A DNA stretch of 64,000 bases from Phlebotomus papatasi (GCF_024763615.1 NC_077222.1:105061417-105125416); one strand, 5' to 3'. Positions 1 through 12,760 are shown, numbered from the stretch's first letter. The notes: generated from the sequence alone by a model not told the origin. Numbers and translations are program-made.

Positions 1-757
1 CTGATTCATAACACTGTGCAACAGTGATTTTGTCCCTGGGTTTTCATGCTATTTCTTCTATTGCTAGGGTCAAATGATTTACGAAAATACTTATCATTTT
101 GATTTCATTTGGATTTTGCGCCTGGAATCTAGGCAAAACCGTTTTTCCCGTTTTTTTGATACTTGGGTGCCTATATCTCCGATTTTGCTGAACCGATTTA
201 TTTCTTAATATGGGAACATTTGTTCTCCTTTACATGTCAGATAATCCTTTGGACAGATGGAGTTCATGAAACTGACACCAGGGGCGCTGTAGTCTCATAT
301 ATGTCAGAAAACATGGAAAAATCAGCTTTTTAGCAACTTTAATAAAAAATATCTCGAAAACTAGAACTGTTACTAAAAATCTGTATTATGGGTTTGATAG
401 AGAATTTTATTAGTTACATTTTCATATATGTGCAACTTTTCTGTCAGATTGTTTTTAACCTCGAAATTGAGGTTCAAATGAAAATCGAGCACTTAGCCAA
501 TTAAAAAAACCTTCACAAATTCAGGTGTAAATATTTTTTTCCTACCGATTAGGTAACACAAACCCTTATTATAATATTTATTGCTTGAATATCGATAATA
601 TGTTGATTGTATGGTGAGTTATAAAGAAGTCCCCCGAAGATTCCAAGTTTCTTTTTCTAACCGTTTGGTCTCTATGTGGTAACGGCCAGACGGAGGCCAG
701 TGAATGGTCCATCTCTATCCTTCTTTTGATAGATCCTTGCTCACAATCGAAATTACT
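1..757. other. Non-coding stretch, no gene seen
   Basis: AT-rich DNA without a convincing coding frame. The phrase around 165-215 (a short run reading 'tatatctccgattttgctgaacc') has the look of a decayed repeat, but no termini are visible. Confidence 0.4.
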
Positions 758-940
758 CAGCGAGCACAATCAGCTGAAATAAAGGTGCGTGTTCAGCATA
801 TATCTGCTGAATCCATCAGCAAAAATGTGCTAACCGGTTAGCAGTCGCCGAACAAAAAGTGCTAACCAAATATATGGAAATGCCACTAACTCGCGAATTT
901 TCGTTTAGGGTTAGCAGAATTCAGCGTTTAGTGCTCGCTG
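758..940. mobile_element. Small palindromic element (MITE-like), CAGCGAGCAC termini
   Basis: CAGCGAGCACAATCAGCTGA at 758 is mirrored by TTCAGCGTTTAGTGCTCGCTG ending at 940, giving imperfect terminal inverted repeats of about 20 bp around a 140-bp body. The body has internal mirrored words (GTGCTAACC, GGTTAGCA). It has no ORF, so it would be non-autonomous. No target duplication is obvious, so the superfamily is unknown. Confidence 0.5.
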
Positions 941-2100
941 GCCAATACACAATAATGCAAAAATTTTAAATTATTAACGTAATTCCTTCTCGGGGCACTA
1001 CCAACTATTTCCTATGTTCCATTTTATTTTCAATTTAACAATACGTTGTACTTAGCATCAATTTTCCTGGACAAATTTCTCCAATTACATTTTAATTGCA
1101 TCGCTACACAATGTAACTCATAGAATGGAAGTTCACATGACTATCAAAGGTCACACCTTGGTGATTTGGTGTGTTTTAGGGGTGCGATTGCAAGAAAAAA
1201 TTGCAATGTAACGTGTATTTGTATTAATTTCAGCCAAATGATTTATTGCTACACTTTTAGCCCTCAAGCAATCGCGTGACTGTGAGATGAAAGGGTTAAA
1301 TTGACATATAAATTGTGGGTGAGGTCAATGGAGTTCCTAATATTCAACAATACAGCCACGCTTTTTCCTTTTCAATCCTCGAAGGATTTCCCCAAAAAAA
1401 GCCAAGAACCCGCGAATATTGCATCGTCATGGCAAGGAGGAAGGGCAGAAAATATGATATTTGAAATGAAACCCTCCCTCCGGCAATCCCTCAGTTCCAA
1501 TACTTCATTTAATGTCACCTCATATTCTTCAATATATTAATCTCAAGTTGTCACTACCAATTTTAATATTGTCTCTCCTGTGTGCGATATTAAAATAAGG
1601 GATTCATGTCAAACCCTCAACCCTCCGATCCCTTCCGATGTACTTAGAGGCGCCCTTTGAGGGCTGCATTAGTTCAGGAATACCTGAAATTCTCCCACTC
1701 AATCAATGAGTAAATATTGGCATTGGAAGGGAAACCGAACAAGGGTGGAAAATCCACCAAATCCCTTTGATGTCCTCTGCATTTTTCGGATAATGTGAAA
1801 AATTTCGCAGAATATACCATATTTACTGTCCAGATTTCCCAAATTTTGCCTCTTACCGGCTTAATTCCTAAAGGCCTCGTTTTATTTCATCAGAACTAAA
1901 TCATGATAGAGTTATTTGATATCAAAACAATTTGATGGAATTAAATAAAACTTTATTTAATTTTTTGGCAGGATGACTGAACCAACTGTTTTAGAATTTT
2001 AGAAGCTGTGTAAACCCAAGAACACACGAATCGTTATTCGACATAAAGAAATATAGACTTTTCACATTCTTCTATGTAATTAAATAATAATAAAAAAAAA
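941..2100. other. Non-coding stretch, no gene seen
   Basis: No supported gene, RNA or repeat. The short frame at 1301-1540 has no recognisable domain. Confidence 0.4.
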
Positions 2101-3105
2101 CAATGTCAAATACTCTGAAATTCTTTTGGGATTGTGTCTTTATTTGGATACTGGATTGGGATTGATTTTCTGCAACTGAATAAATAAGAATAGTATTGAA
2201 AATTTCAATCCCAATACTTTAAACTGTGATAAAATGCAATCCCACTTTAGTCTGAATCCCAATAATCCTAAAAATATTTTTAAAAAATTAAAAATTCAAA
2301 ATCTACTAGGAAAGTATGACAATGAGATCCAGATTTCGTACCTTTGTCCTCATTCTTGTCCTTAATTAATTGATTCTGTATTTTTTATGCTGTTTAGTAC
2401 TTATGGGATTGGTAGGGATACTATGTCAGATTGAATTTTACATTGAGATACTACATTGGTATTGCTTTTTACAAGAAAATTAACACAAAAGAGAACAGAA
2501 GAAACAGTACCTTTAAGGAAAGGCTTTCAGGTTTTGCACAATACCAAATTCTTTGAAATACTTTTGGTATTGTGTTCTTATTTGGATACTGGATTGGGAT
2601 TGACTTTTTGCAACTGGATATACAAGAATATTATTGAAAATATCAATCCCAATACTGTGAACTGTGATAAAAGCAATCCCACTTATAGTACGAATCCCAA
2701 TAATCCTAAAAAAACATTTTTAAGGATTAGAAATTTTTAACATACTAGCAAAGTATGACAATGAGATCTAGATTTCTTACCTTTATCCTCACTTTTGTCC
2801 TTAATTAATTGATTCTGTATTCATTATGCTATTCAGTGCTTTTGGGATTTGTTGGGATACTTGACAGATTGAATGTAACATGTAGGCTAGTAGACACTGT
2901 ATTGGGATTGCTCTTTACAATAAAATTAACACAAAAGAGAACAGAAGAAACAGTACTACTAGGGGAAGGCTTTTAAGTTTCGCACAATGTCAAATTCTTT
3001 GAAATACTATTGGTATTGTGTTTTATTTAAATACTGGATTTAGATTGATTTTTAGTAATTGGATACACGAGAATAGTATTGAAAATATCAATCCCAATAC
3101 ATTGA
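2101..3105. repeat. Tandem repeat, ~440-bp unit, about 2.3 copies
   Basis: Units begin at about 2101, 2539 and 2985 (spacings 438 and 446). Each opens with a CAAT(A/G)(C/T)(C/T)AAATNCTNTGAAAT-type block, followed by a 'ggatactggattgggattga' block and 'caatcccaata'. The unit also carries AAAGAGAACAGAAGAAACAG and ATTAATTGATTCTGTAT blocks that recur in successive copies. The third copy breaks off near 3105. GGGATT and AATCCC words occur on both sides within a unit, so each unit can partly fold on itself. Confidence 0.75.
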
Positions 3106-3531
3106 TGAATCCTCTCTTTAGTTCTCTCTAGTCCCGCCAGAAAATAATCCGGAAGACTAAAGTACATTATCTTCCTTTGATTTCCAGAAACTCATATTTC
3201 GGTACTCTACCAATATTCTACTTTTTAATCGATCATCCTTTCGATTTCTTCCTCCTGGATACATCTGAAAAACTTTTTTTATGAACGATGTGACGATAAC
3301 AACAGTTCCGTCCGGCAACAGTTGCAACCAGTGAAAAAGTGTAGTGCCAGAAAACATTACAAAACAAAATATTCGCATTGTAAATTAGGCAAAAAAGTTC
3401 TTTTTTTTTTTGTTTGCGGAAAAATATGCGGAATTAAAAATATCATGGTCTATAGACATTAGGGTAATTACTCAAAAAGTGCTCAGTCGAAAGTCCTTAA
3501 TAAAAATACTTTTCATGACCTTGATACTAAG
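3106..3531. other. Non-coding stretch, no gene seen
   Basis: No supported gene. AAGTCCTTAATAAAAATAC at about 3491 resembles CTTAATAAG words that resume after the element at 3532-4214, which suggests that element landed inside an older repeat. Confidence 0.3.
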
Positions 3532-4214
3532 TAGGGGGAGACTGGGGCAAAAAGTAACAAAATGAAAATTTCAGAATTCAATATCTTCCAAGATAAAAAA
3601 GATAGCGGCTTAAATTTTTTTCCATAGATAGCCTCCATAGACCTTTTCCAATATCGTAAGATTCTTGAAATTCGAACAAGGAATTTAGAAAATGAAAAAT
3701 ATCAAAAATTTAAGCCCCATTTTTGAAATATTTTCCTTGCATATTATTTATTTCTCGCCCGATTGAAAAAGAGCCGATTGAGCGAGAGTCTACTGTACAT
3801 CTAGAAAATCTGCATACCCGCAGGGGTTTTCTTTTGAGTAAATCGGCCATTGAACGAATTTCAAACGAAAGTAGTTCAAACAAAAAAAATCAAGTGTTGA
3901 ATAGAAATGCATTAACAAACAATACTTTTTAACCAGAGTTCTTCAATAAATGGTTAGAATATTAAAAAAAAAATACCTTAATAAAAGAAATTAAAATTTA
4001 ATTCTGAAAAGTAGCAAAATGTTTTCAAATTTCCCGCGTCGCAACATAGTATACATTCAGACGTATTTCAAAAATGATTTCATAAATTGACTCCCAATGG
4101 TATGCAAATTTCCATAATTGTATGCTCATAATTCCGTCAGGTGCATAATCCCGAAGGACTTAATGCCGGGACTGAGTATACCAGTTTTGTGACTTTTTGC
4201 CCCAGTCTCCCCTA
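3532..4214. mobile_element. Palindromic element with TAGGGG..ACTGGGGC termini
   Basis: Left end TAGGGGGAGACTGGGGCAAA, right end TTTGCCCCAGTCTCCCCTA: an inverted repeat of about 27 bp bounded by TA on both sides, as expected for a TA target duplication (Tc1/mariner-like). The body is about 680 bp with no transposase recognisable; the frame at 3723-3932 has no known motif. It shares its terminus with the element at 7032-7246. Confidence 0.6.
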
Positions 4215-7031
4215 CTTAATTGAGGAGTTTCACAAAGGCCTTAATAAGGTACTTAGTATTAAGGCTAAGTCATGCCATATTAGTTTCGCTATTCACCACA
4301 AAGCTTTGACGTTTGTCTCATTTTTTAAATACTTTTTAAGTAGTTCAATGTTCAAAAATTCCTTAAAAGTAAGTCACTGAGTTAAGAACTTATTAAGTGC
4401 TTAATAAGTACTTAATGTGTTAGCCGGGTATTGTGCAAGATGGTATGTACCTTAGCTAATCAATCTGGATTTAAAAGGCCAATCAACTTGTACATTAATT
4501 TATTCTAAAAATTTATTTCCTTACTTAAAATCTTGAAATAAAAAAAAATCCATTAATTCACCAAAGCTAGCAGTAGAAGGACCCCAGGAAGGATAAAGAG
4601 ATGGATTTCTGTGTGATACCATCTCATGATTCTGCAACTCACTAATGAATCAATTTTCCGACTTGTTTGGCTTTCTACTAAAAATTCTCTTTGATTCCTT
4701 CAACCACAATATTTCCATTTGGCCGGGTGCACGGTTCTTTCTCGTGGTTATTAGTGTGACTCCATCCAGCTCAAAGGCAAAAGGAAATCAAAGCTTCCAC
4801 ATACAGTCCATGTGTCACTCCCAGGATACTTGGGGAGTATTCTCTGTGTGTCCAAAGATCATCATCTATTAATAAATATATGAAAATGGCTTTCCCATTG
4901 GGACGGAATGGAAAGTGTATCAAAAGATGAATCTCTCTCTCTATGAGAACCTGAATGAGATTCCGGAGTGAAAGTAAATATAAATTTTCCCCAGTGGTGG
5001 CTTAAGTTAAGTACATGTGCATTTATTATTTCATTCCCATATCCCCATACACACTGGATGAAAATCCAATGAACAAGATAGCAAAATCGCAGATATTTTC
5101 TCCTAATGAGGCTTTCGTATCCCCCAACAGTGTGTGGGTGGGAGGATTAATTTTCGAAGAGGTACAGAAATTTTGCTGAAACACCCATAGCATCATGCCA
5201 AAGTCAAACTGACTTTTCTCTAATTAAATTTTCATCATGAAAATATGGAAAACTAATAACAGACTGCCATATGATGAGTGAAAATCCCTTACCCAGAAAA
5301 TCACAAAGAAAAGAGTCATCTTGATGAATCAATCAGTAATTTACAATGTTGGCAAAATTACCTAATCAAAAATTCCTTCATTACAAAGGGAATAAATAAT
5401 AAAATAATTGCTTCCATTCTCTGTCGGAAAAGCTTTGGAGAATTTTCGCTCATCGTTTGATGCTGATGAACATTTTGAAATAGCGATGGATGGAGATCTC
5501 TTTTGCGGAGGAAAAGAAAAGAGTCATCAAAATGGGTTATCATATCTCAACACATCGTCATTATATTGCTCATCTAATAGGAACGGAGCAAAATCACAAG
5601 CTAATGAATATGTTTCACTCAAAATTTCGAAGAAAATTATGAATTTTTGAAGTAAAAATCATGGAAAGGGAAAGTCCTTTGGATGTCTTAGGACATGTCC
5701 TGCCCATCTTCAGATAATTCTGCAGAAAATCTGCAGATTTATCCTATCAAAAATCTACATATTCACAATTGTCTCAGCGGTATCGTAACTCAGAAAAAAT
5801 TAAAGAACAATTTACTCTAACCTCACATTAATTTGACAACTGACGTAACTGTCAATTTCAAATTCAAAGCAAACGGACAAACAACCTTTTCACCATTTGA
5901 ATTACGCAACGAGACAGACCATTAGGATTTGAAGGACATTGAGGCAATCTATCATGCATAGACAGATGTTAATTAACACCCCAGCGTCCACCCCTTCGAT
6001 CTAGGACACCAATGTCGTCATCAGCATCATCATGTCCAATAATAGATCTCCTTGCATATTTAATACTTCATTACTGGTGTTTTTATGCCATGGGGTGAAT
6101 CGCTAAATAATCTTTTTTGCATCATCATCTCTTTTGGGTGTCCCCTTTCGACATATCATCTTCCCCAAGAGTTTTCCTGCCAATTTTCCAGCATTGGACT
6201 CAATTTCTCTATGGAAAAAAACAACATCCCCACCTACACTGTCATTGTCTGCCTTTGATGATTGTCACAGTGTCAATAAATACTCATGATTCCGATGGAA
6301 AGAGCTCCAGTGGAAGAATAATCAGTAATTTTAAGTGCTCCAATTAATAATTCAGCGACCATTGAGTCCCTCAATTTGACGAATAATGGAAAAAGAGACC
6401 CGGATGAAAATTCAATGGGAAAATGCTACGTGAGGGCACCCCTTCAAATATTGGCAAGATCATCATCTACACCTTTATGTAGATTTTACCATCTCACTCT
6501 CGAACATGAGGAAATCACTTGGTATACATTATTTATTGCTTTGCACGTGGTGTGTGCGTTCTTAAGGACAAACTCCGCAGAATTTGCATACAGAGTTGAA
6601 ATGACAGTTGAAATTCGAAATATAACTGTCATTGACGAAATATAACAATCATCATCATAGCCAATCAGTTAAATTCGGATAAGTTTGATCGTGTAGATTG
6701 ACAGCGAATTCCACATTTGACATAACGTCAAAATTCGTAAACGTAACTGACAGTTGTTGAAGATTTTGAAACTGTCATTCCTTTTATTTGACAAATATTT
6801 TGAAAATATTTTTGACATATTTTATAATTCTTAGGCTATATTTTTCTGTAATATAACCTCTTTTCTACATAACCTTATTTGAATTTAGCGTTTTGAAAAC
6901 TTTTAGGCTATTTTCTAATTAAAAGTTTAATAGATGTCAATTTCACGCTAATGTGAGTCATAAAATAATTAATTCAATAGACATATAAATAGATAGATGA
7001 ATTTACTACGCGTCCACCGCTGTCTTAGCGT
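4215..7031. other. Non-coding stretch, no gene seen
   Basis: No supported gene. CTTAATAAG-type words at 4230-4430 form an imperfect inverted repeat (AAGTACCTTATTAAGG-like against TTAATAAGTACTTAATG). From about 6590 the TGACAG/TGTCA word density begins to rise. Short frames (4141, 5408, 6117, 6376) show no domain. Confidence 0.35.
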
Positions 7032-7246
7032 TAGGGTAAACTGGGGCACCACCAAACACGGGGTATCACCAAACACTGCGATTTTTTAATCAGATATTCG
7101 ACTTCAGAGGATAAGACATATAGGAATTTATAGGCACTATAGGGATGCTGTCCACTGAAGAAATGGTCGAGATAGTCCAAGTAGTTTAGAAATAAAAATT
7201 AGTGTTAGGTGGTATCCCGTGTTTGGTGGTGCCCCAGTTTCCCCTA
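7032..7246. mobile_element. Palindromic MITE, TAGGG..ACTGGGGCACCACC termini
   Basis: TAGGGTAAACTGGGGCACCA at the left is mirrored by TGGTGCCCCAGTTTCCCCTA at the right, and the arms extend inward through ACCAAACACGGG / CCCGTGTTTGGT. The element is bounded by TA and is 215 bp with no ORF, so it would be non-autonomous. Confidence 0.7.
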
Positions 7247-8898
7247 GTGACCAACTTACATAGTTCAACGAAGGAGAATCTCTTACTCAGGTTGTATATG
7301 TCGTTTATGTAAGAACATGGTCAAATTTTTCGAACACACAGATTCCGCTCTATTGAAGTTGTACTGCTTTGAAGCACTGTGTGAGGTTAAAAAACAGATC
7401 TAATGATTTTGAAATTTAAATATTTGCTGTAAGAATGTATTATTAAAAAATGCTATAAAATTAAATTTCTCAGTGAAAATTTGACAGATGTCAAATGATG
7501 GCTTTCAAAAACGTAATTACTCCATTTGACAATGTTAGGAAAGTTCCGAATGACATATTTTGTCGTTAGGAATTTAAAACGAACTGGTATAAAATGTTGG
7601 ATTTGAAAATATCACAGGCATAAGATAATGGGATTATATTTTAGATTGATTATAAAATTTTAAATGGCATTCATTATATGCAGTTATTATTATTAAGAAT
7701 TTAGAGATGATTTTGAATATAAAATGTGCAAGCTGTCAGTCTCACACTGCTATGATTCATAAAATTATATACTAATAAGACAGCTGTTATGATTTTAAAA
7801 TTCAAAAAGACATTTTTTGCTGAAGGAAATTAGGAAATAAGTTATTGTAACATTTTCGAATAAAAATGTGACAGATGTCAAGTGTGTACAATTTTAAATG
7901 ACGTATTTTGACGTTAGGATTTTAAAAAGAATTGATATTAAATTGGATTGGAAAATGTCACAAATATCAGTGTAAATCGGATTCCGAAATACTTCTATCT
8001 GATTTTAAATTGAAAATATGACAGCTATCATTTTTGTACCGTTGCAATTTGTAACACTAAATTGTCATGTGACATCTGTCAAGATTTTAAAATATCTATT
8101 GACGTTATTTTCCTTGAGAACTTTAAAAATATGTTACAGTAAACTGTGGAATAAAAATGTGACAGATGTCAATTGATTGATACCCATAGCTGTCATAAGG
8201 GGAATCGCCAACAATGACGAAAACGGCTTAATAAAATGAAATGATAGTCGTCATTAATCTATTTGACAATAACCAGAATAATTTGAATTATGTCATTTGA
8301 CAAGTTTGACGATAATTTCTAGACTTGATTTTAAACTTCAAAACATTGTAACTACCAAAATTTTAAAATCCGACGATTGTTAATCTACGAAATACTAATA
8401 TAATTTGTTTTCTTCAGTTTCTATTGTCTAGATATTATATTTAAATTTGAATTACGCCTAAAAGTGACCCCCTTGTCATAAATTTTAAAGTCAAATAGCC
8501 GTCATTCTGAGGGACTCGAAAGCCTCATAGAAGTTTTTGTTCCTGATGTTTTGTTACTGATTTCGTTACAGAGTTACAAGAAAAAATTATATTTCATGTA
8601 AAATTTGGAAAACGTAGATGTTTTTAATACTTTTCTAATGACAATGATACGAAATAATTTTCGAAAAGGAGTAATGACAATAACACTAAATGAATCTTCA
8701 AAAAAGATTTTCGAAATGTCAAAGCTGTCAATTGGATAAATGACAATTATTATTATTAATCGTATTGGAAATTTTATTACATTGTAATCATGTTATATTG
8801 CTGTTGTACTCCATGTTGGAAGAATCCGTAAGGTCTATCTGAAGACTGTCCAGGAGCGCTTTCCCGCAGTGTGGATGCTTCTTTCATGCTCCCAAACT
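7247..8898. other. TGTCA/TGACA-rich non-coding region
   Basis: No coding frame. The stretch (with 6590-7030 and 9140-9370) is saturated with TGACA/TGTCA half-sites. These include several near-identical palindromes TGACAGATGTCAA (around 7482, 7869 and 8160), the reverse form TGACATCTGTCAAG (around 8073), and GACAGCTGT near 7779. A repeat unit with GAGTAATGACA and AAAGCTGTCAATTGG occurs at about 8630-8760 and again at 9160-9370. Confidence 0.5.
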
Positions 8899-9137
8899 TT
8901 TTTTTTTGTTGCATTTATATTATGCTAGATCACAGTGAAAATGACCTTTCCTGACATTCAGTTGCTTGCACTGAGCGGGACTCGAACTCACAACTTTGCA
9001 GGTCGAGTCAGAGATCTCGTCCGCCCAAGACCCAACAGTCTTACCTATTTCTTCTTCTTCTTCTTCTATTTTATGTAAGGCTGTCGGACTCACTCGGGTC
9101 CATATAGCCAATTGCCTGTTGCGCCACAGAGATACCC
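8899..9137 (-). mobile_element. tRNA-derived SINE (minus strand)
   Basis: Read on the minus strand, the head has a pol III A-box-like TGGCGCAACAGG (9115-9126) and a B box AGTTCGAGTCC (8978-8988), and the 3' end is a run of A's (T's at 8899-8908 on +). The A-to-B distance is about 126 bp, far more than the 30-45 bp of a normal tRNA; the extra sequence includes a GAA/TTC microsatellite at about 9049-9066. It sits between copies of the TGTCA-rich repeat unit. I see no clear target duplication, so the exact ends are uncertain. Confidence 0.55.
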
Positions 9138-9154
9138 CCCAATGAAAATGTTAA

Positions 9155-9375
9155 TTAATAATTTTCAAAACGAGTAATGACAGTAAGACTAAAAGGATCT
9201 TCGAAATCGATTTTCGAAACGTCATTCGAAATATCAAAGCTGTCAATTGGCTAAATGACAGTAACACTACATAATTTTCGAAAACGAGTAATGACAATGA
9301 TACTAAATAAATTTCTAAAACGATTTTCAAAACGTCTTTTGAATTCTCATTGCTATCAATCAGCAAAATTTGGAA
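9155..9375. repeat. Two further copies of a ~110-bp TGTCA-type repeat unit
   Basis: The blocks 'cgagtaatgaca..actaaa..gattttcgaaacgtc..aaagctgtcaattgg' at about 9165-9265 and 'cgagtaatgacaatgatactaaa..gattttcaaaacgtc' at 9280-9370 repeat the unit seen at 8630-8760. The SINE separates the first copy from the other two. Confidence 0.55.
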
Positions 9376-11042
9376 GCCTTCCCTCAATTTCGAAAGACAC
9401 AAACGACCGTTATAAACTTTCAAAGAATCTTCACTTCAACTGAATTTTCCTAATCTGTATTGGTTCCAGCTCTACCAAATGAAAAGTGGCAAAATGCGAA
9501 AAGTCTCAATATCATCTTTTCCCCTCACATGACAATGTTGGTGCCATGGATCGAAATATAAGTAACAATTTCTATTCTATTACACATTGCCGTTTCTTTG
9601 ACTTTATAAATATTTCAGATATTGAGTCTGGGGGCTGAGGAAGGGAAAAACTGCCAAGATGGAATGATTCGCGAATTTTGCCACCCACTGAGAGCTCAAT
9701 AGGTTTGCAAAGAAAATTCCCCTGAAGAAAATTTATGAATATTGAATTTGGTGCTTAAAAGATAAAATCAATATTTAAAATATTAAGTGGAGATGATGGA
9801 AAGGGAGGTTAGCATATGATTTTCGAATATTCTCGAGATTTTGTCACTGATATATGGGTTGTTGTGAGGAAGTAAGGGAACCTGGGTAGCTGGGGTATCA
9901 ACAGTAGAGTGTCTTTTGAGGATGGAATACATGGTGTTTGTGCTCTTCGGGCCAAATTCACTTGTCAATTCAGTTCACGATCCCGGAGAAACAAATATAG
10001 AATATCAAAATGATACATTTTGGCCATCAAGATACTGAGGATGAGGGGGGTGAGAAAATGGTTTGGGATGGTACCCCAACTGCCGGAGCTGATGTGAGAG
10101 TTATTGGGCGGAAGGAGTCTTTTCTTTGGGTGAAATTGGGAGTCAAAGGGAAGGAAAACTATCAATAGGAAAGGGACCAGAGGGTCCAAATCAATTTGTC
10201 CACATGTCACAATGTTTGTCCTGACCCATCCCTCAAAGGCACTCATCAGTAAAGTCAAGCCCTGCCTCTGGAAGAGGTATTCGTGCGCGAAGGTTAAATA
10301 TTTATGAGTTGTTGACACCTTCTTTCCGCAGCCAAAAATGAAAATTACACAGAGACACGTGCTCATTGCAAATAACTCAAAACTTTTTGAAGTACAAGTA
10401 AGTGAGACTTTTACCTTTCATCTCGATCCCCAACCTCTGACCAAAGGTGAATTCACTGGAGTTGCGTGAGCCCCTCCCCCCAAAGAAAGAGGAAAAAAAC
10501 TCCACCCAGGAGATGAATTTTCCAGGGAAAGAATTTCCCTCGAGTCAGGGATGATTGATGATTGATCATTTGAGTTATGGACCAATTGTCCGATTGAAGT
10601 ATAAAAAGATAATAGAGATGTATACCAGATGCTGAATGTTCAAGGATGGAGGCTGGGAAAAACTTATAGAAAATTCTCCTCATCCCATTGTCCATTGTCT
10701 AAGGGGCTGGGAAAATTTCATTGAGTATTCAACAAGGGCAATAAAATAAATGGTTTCGTCTGAATTCAATTTATATCGCACTATTGGTTCCTCTATCTCA
10801 TGAATTCATGCGAACATTATCCTGACCCCAACCAGGGCACTGATGAGGGCATCGGCTTCTAGAGATGAGTGTTCCGTTGTTCCGGTATTACCAATGCGAG
10901 AAAACCTTCTTAAATTGGGCAATAAAATTTTATTTGGAAAAAATACCTATACCAAATTGATAGGTATTTGAGTAAGAATGGTAAATTAAAAAAATTTATA
11001 ACTAGTGTAATAATTATTGGCAAAGAAAAAATGTATTGCTCC
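9376..11042. other. Non-coding stretch, no gene seen
   Basis: Two minus-strand frames (9965-10366, 133 codons; 10453-10695, 80 codons) are open but show no domain, signal or codon pattern I can defend. Otherwise featureless. Confidence 0.35.
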
Positions 11043-11258
11043 CCGCACCTTTTAAATCAGGAAAATCTCATAAAGCCAAGAATCACATCCCTTTCTTTCT
11101 TAAAAGCTCTGCATAAGTCCGTCCTACTCTTTCGCACTCTTCTTCTTCGTTTGAACGTCACACTAAATTCAATTTTGTTCAGTCCAATTTTGAGATTGAA
11201 ATGAACAAGAATTTTGATTTCATAAAATTTTACCGATCTAAAAAGTGAGCTGGGACCA
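11043..11258. mobile_element. MITE, GCACCTTTTAAATCAGGAAAA type (copy a)
   Basis: The left arm GCACCTTTTAAATCAGGAAA and the right arm TTTTACCGATCTAAAAAGTGAG are imperfect mirrors. Inside are the blocks shared by the family: CATCCCTTTCTTTCT, TCTTTCGCACTCTTCTTCTT and AATTCAATTTTGTTCAGTCC. The best copy of the family is at 24089-24337. Confidence 0.55.
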
Positions 11259-11291
11259 TAAAAAATGTGAACGATTTTCAAATTTTGTCTT

Positions 11292-11475
11292 CGGTGCACC
11301 TTTTAGCTCGGTATAAATTTATGAAGTCAAATTTCGCGTCCCTTTCCCTCTCAAACGATTTGCATAAGTCTGTTCAGCTTTTCGATTTCAAAATTGGACT
11401 GAACTAAATTTAATTCGGTGTGAAGTTGAAAAGAAGAAGAAGAGTACGAAAAAATAGAATAGACGCATGCAAAGA
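11292..11475. mobile_element. MITE, same family, right arm missing (copy b)
   Basis: Starts GTGCACCTTTTAGCTCGG, then GCGTCCCTTTCCCTCTC, ACTGAACTAAATTTAATTC and AAGAAGAAGAGTACG, in the family's order. The right terminus (GATCTAAAAGGTGTGCC) is not present. It lies 34 bp after copy a. Confidence 0.5.
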
Positions 11476-11639
11476 TTTTAAGTAATGCTTCCAACTTACC
11501 AAAATGGATTTTTTTACTTACCAAATTTGATAATTTATTTACCAAATACCTTTTACCCCGTAAAATTAATAGATCTTTCAAAAATCTGGCTTAATACAAT
11601 TTTCCTAAAAATAAAATGATATCTTTTATTGTCTACATA

Positions 11640-12760
11640 TTTTATTTGTTTTAGTACATAACTTTTTTATTACAAAACTAAAAAAATCCACTCTAAAATC
11701 ACTTTTGTCGGTGAGAATTGAGAGAATCTACTTAGAATGCTACCTTAGATTTTCTGAAGTCTTGCGATTTTCATCTAAAATGTTTAAATTATTTTTTAGA
11801 ACAATATTTCTTCAAAAAATATTAAATTTAGTACTGCAGTAAATTTAAGGTTTCTTATGCATAAGCACAATTTAAAAATATATAAAACTGTTTAATTCAA
11901 TATGCCATTCTTAATATTTAAAAGCGATTTAAACAAAATAGCAAACACTGGCCTTAAAAAAACCCAAGCTAAGTTTTAGAACAATTTTTAAAAATAGAAA
12001 CAAAGAATCAGACTAGCTTCTCATGTACACTCAACATTATCTTGTCACTTTCCCCTACAAATTTTAAGCATCAATTTTCCATAGAGCAAATTTGTAAACG
12101 GATTCTTTTTAGAACAGAGTTGTACTAAATATTATGTCTTAACTTTGAATTCAAAATAATATTTACTTGACGATTTCAAGATATTTTCTTCATCACTTTA
12201 TTTTGGATCTTCCATGTAACATGTACTAAATTTATTGGATTATTTTTTAATTCAAAAAGTTCGATTTAGAACAGATTTGATTCATTATGTTATTCGAGAT
12301 GACTGAAAATTCCAATTACTTACCAATGTGGCATTTCTATATTTATAATCAATCGCAGTTTTAAAGTTTAACATTTCCAATGTAGATTAGATTAGAACAA
12401 ACCTGTTCTAAAAAAAAAGAAAAACATTAATAAGAAACTGTATGTCAATAAAGTTATAATTTTTTGCAGAGCTCGTGGTTTCCCAGCACACTCAACTTAA
12501 TCTAAAGAGAACTTTGATGAAATTTTCATATAAAAAAGAAATATAATGATTTTAGAACTAATCTCAGTCTAATAAAAAATCATAAAATATTTTTCTGTGG
12601 GTAAGATTCCATATTTTAAATTTTGTTTTATAAATCACTGTTTACTAACCTAATCTTAAATAATTTTTATTATATATACATTTTTTTAGAACACACATGT
12701 ACTAATATTTCTGTCTAATAATATGTGCTAATGTGAAAAATTATATACTTTTTAAAAACC
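11640..12760. repeat. TTTAGAACA / TTTAGTACA word field, left part
   Basis: Degenerate AT-rich DNA in which TTTAG(A/T)ACA or its complement TGT(A/T)CTAAA recurs. Core GTAC/GAAC positions include 11654, 11799, 11831, 11979, 12112, 12122, 12223, 12269, 12395, 12555, 12689 and 12699. Some occurrences are head-to-head pairs (TTTAGAACAGAGTTGTACTA at about 12108; TTAGAACAAACCTGTTCTAA at about 12392). No coding potential. Confidence 0.6.

Noticed and set aside
9965..10366. 133-codon minus frame
   Set aside because: No domain, signal or conserved motif recognised; plausible chance frame in moderately GC DNA.
12035..12062. Lone CACTTTCCCCTA end
   Set aside because: Looks like the right end of the TAGGGGAAAGTG elements, but no mirrored left end was found nearby.
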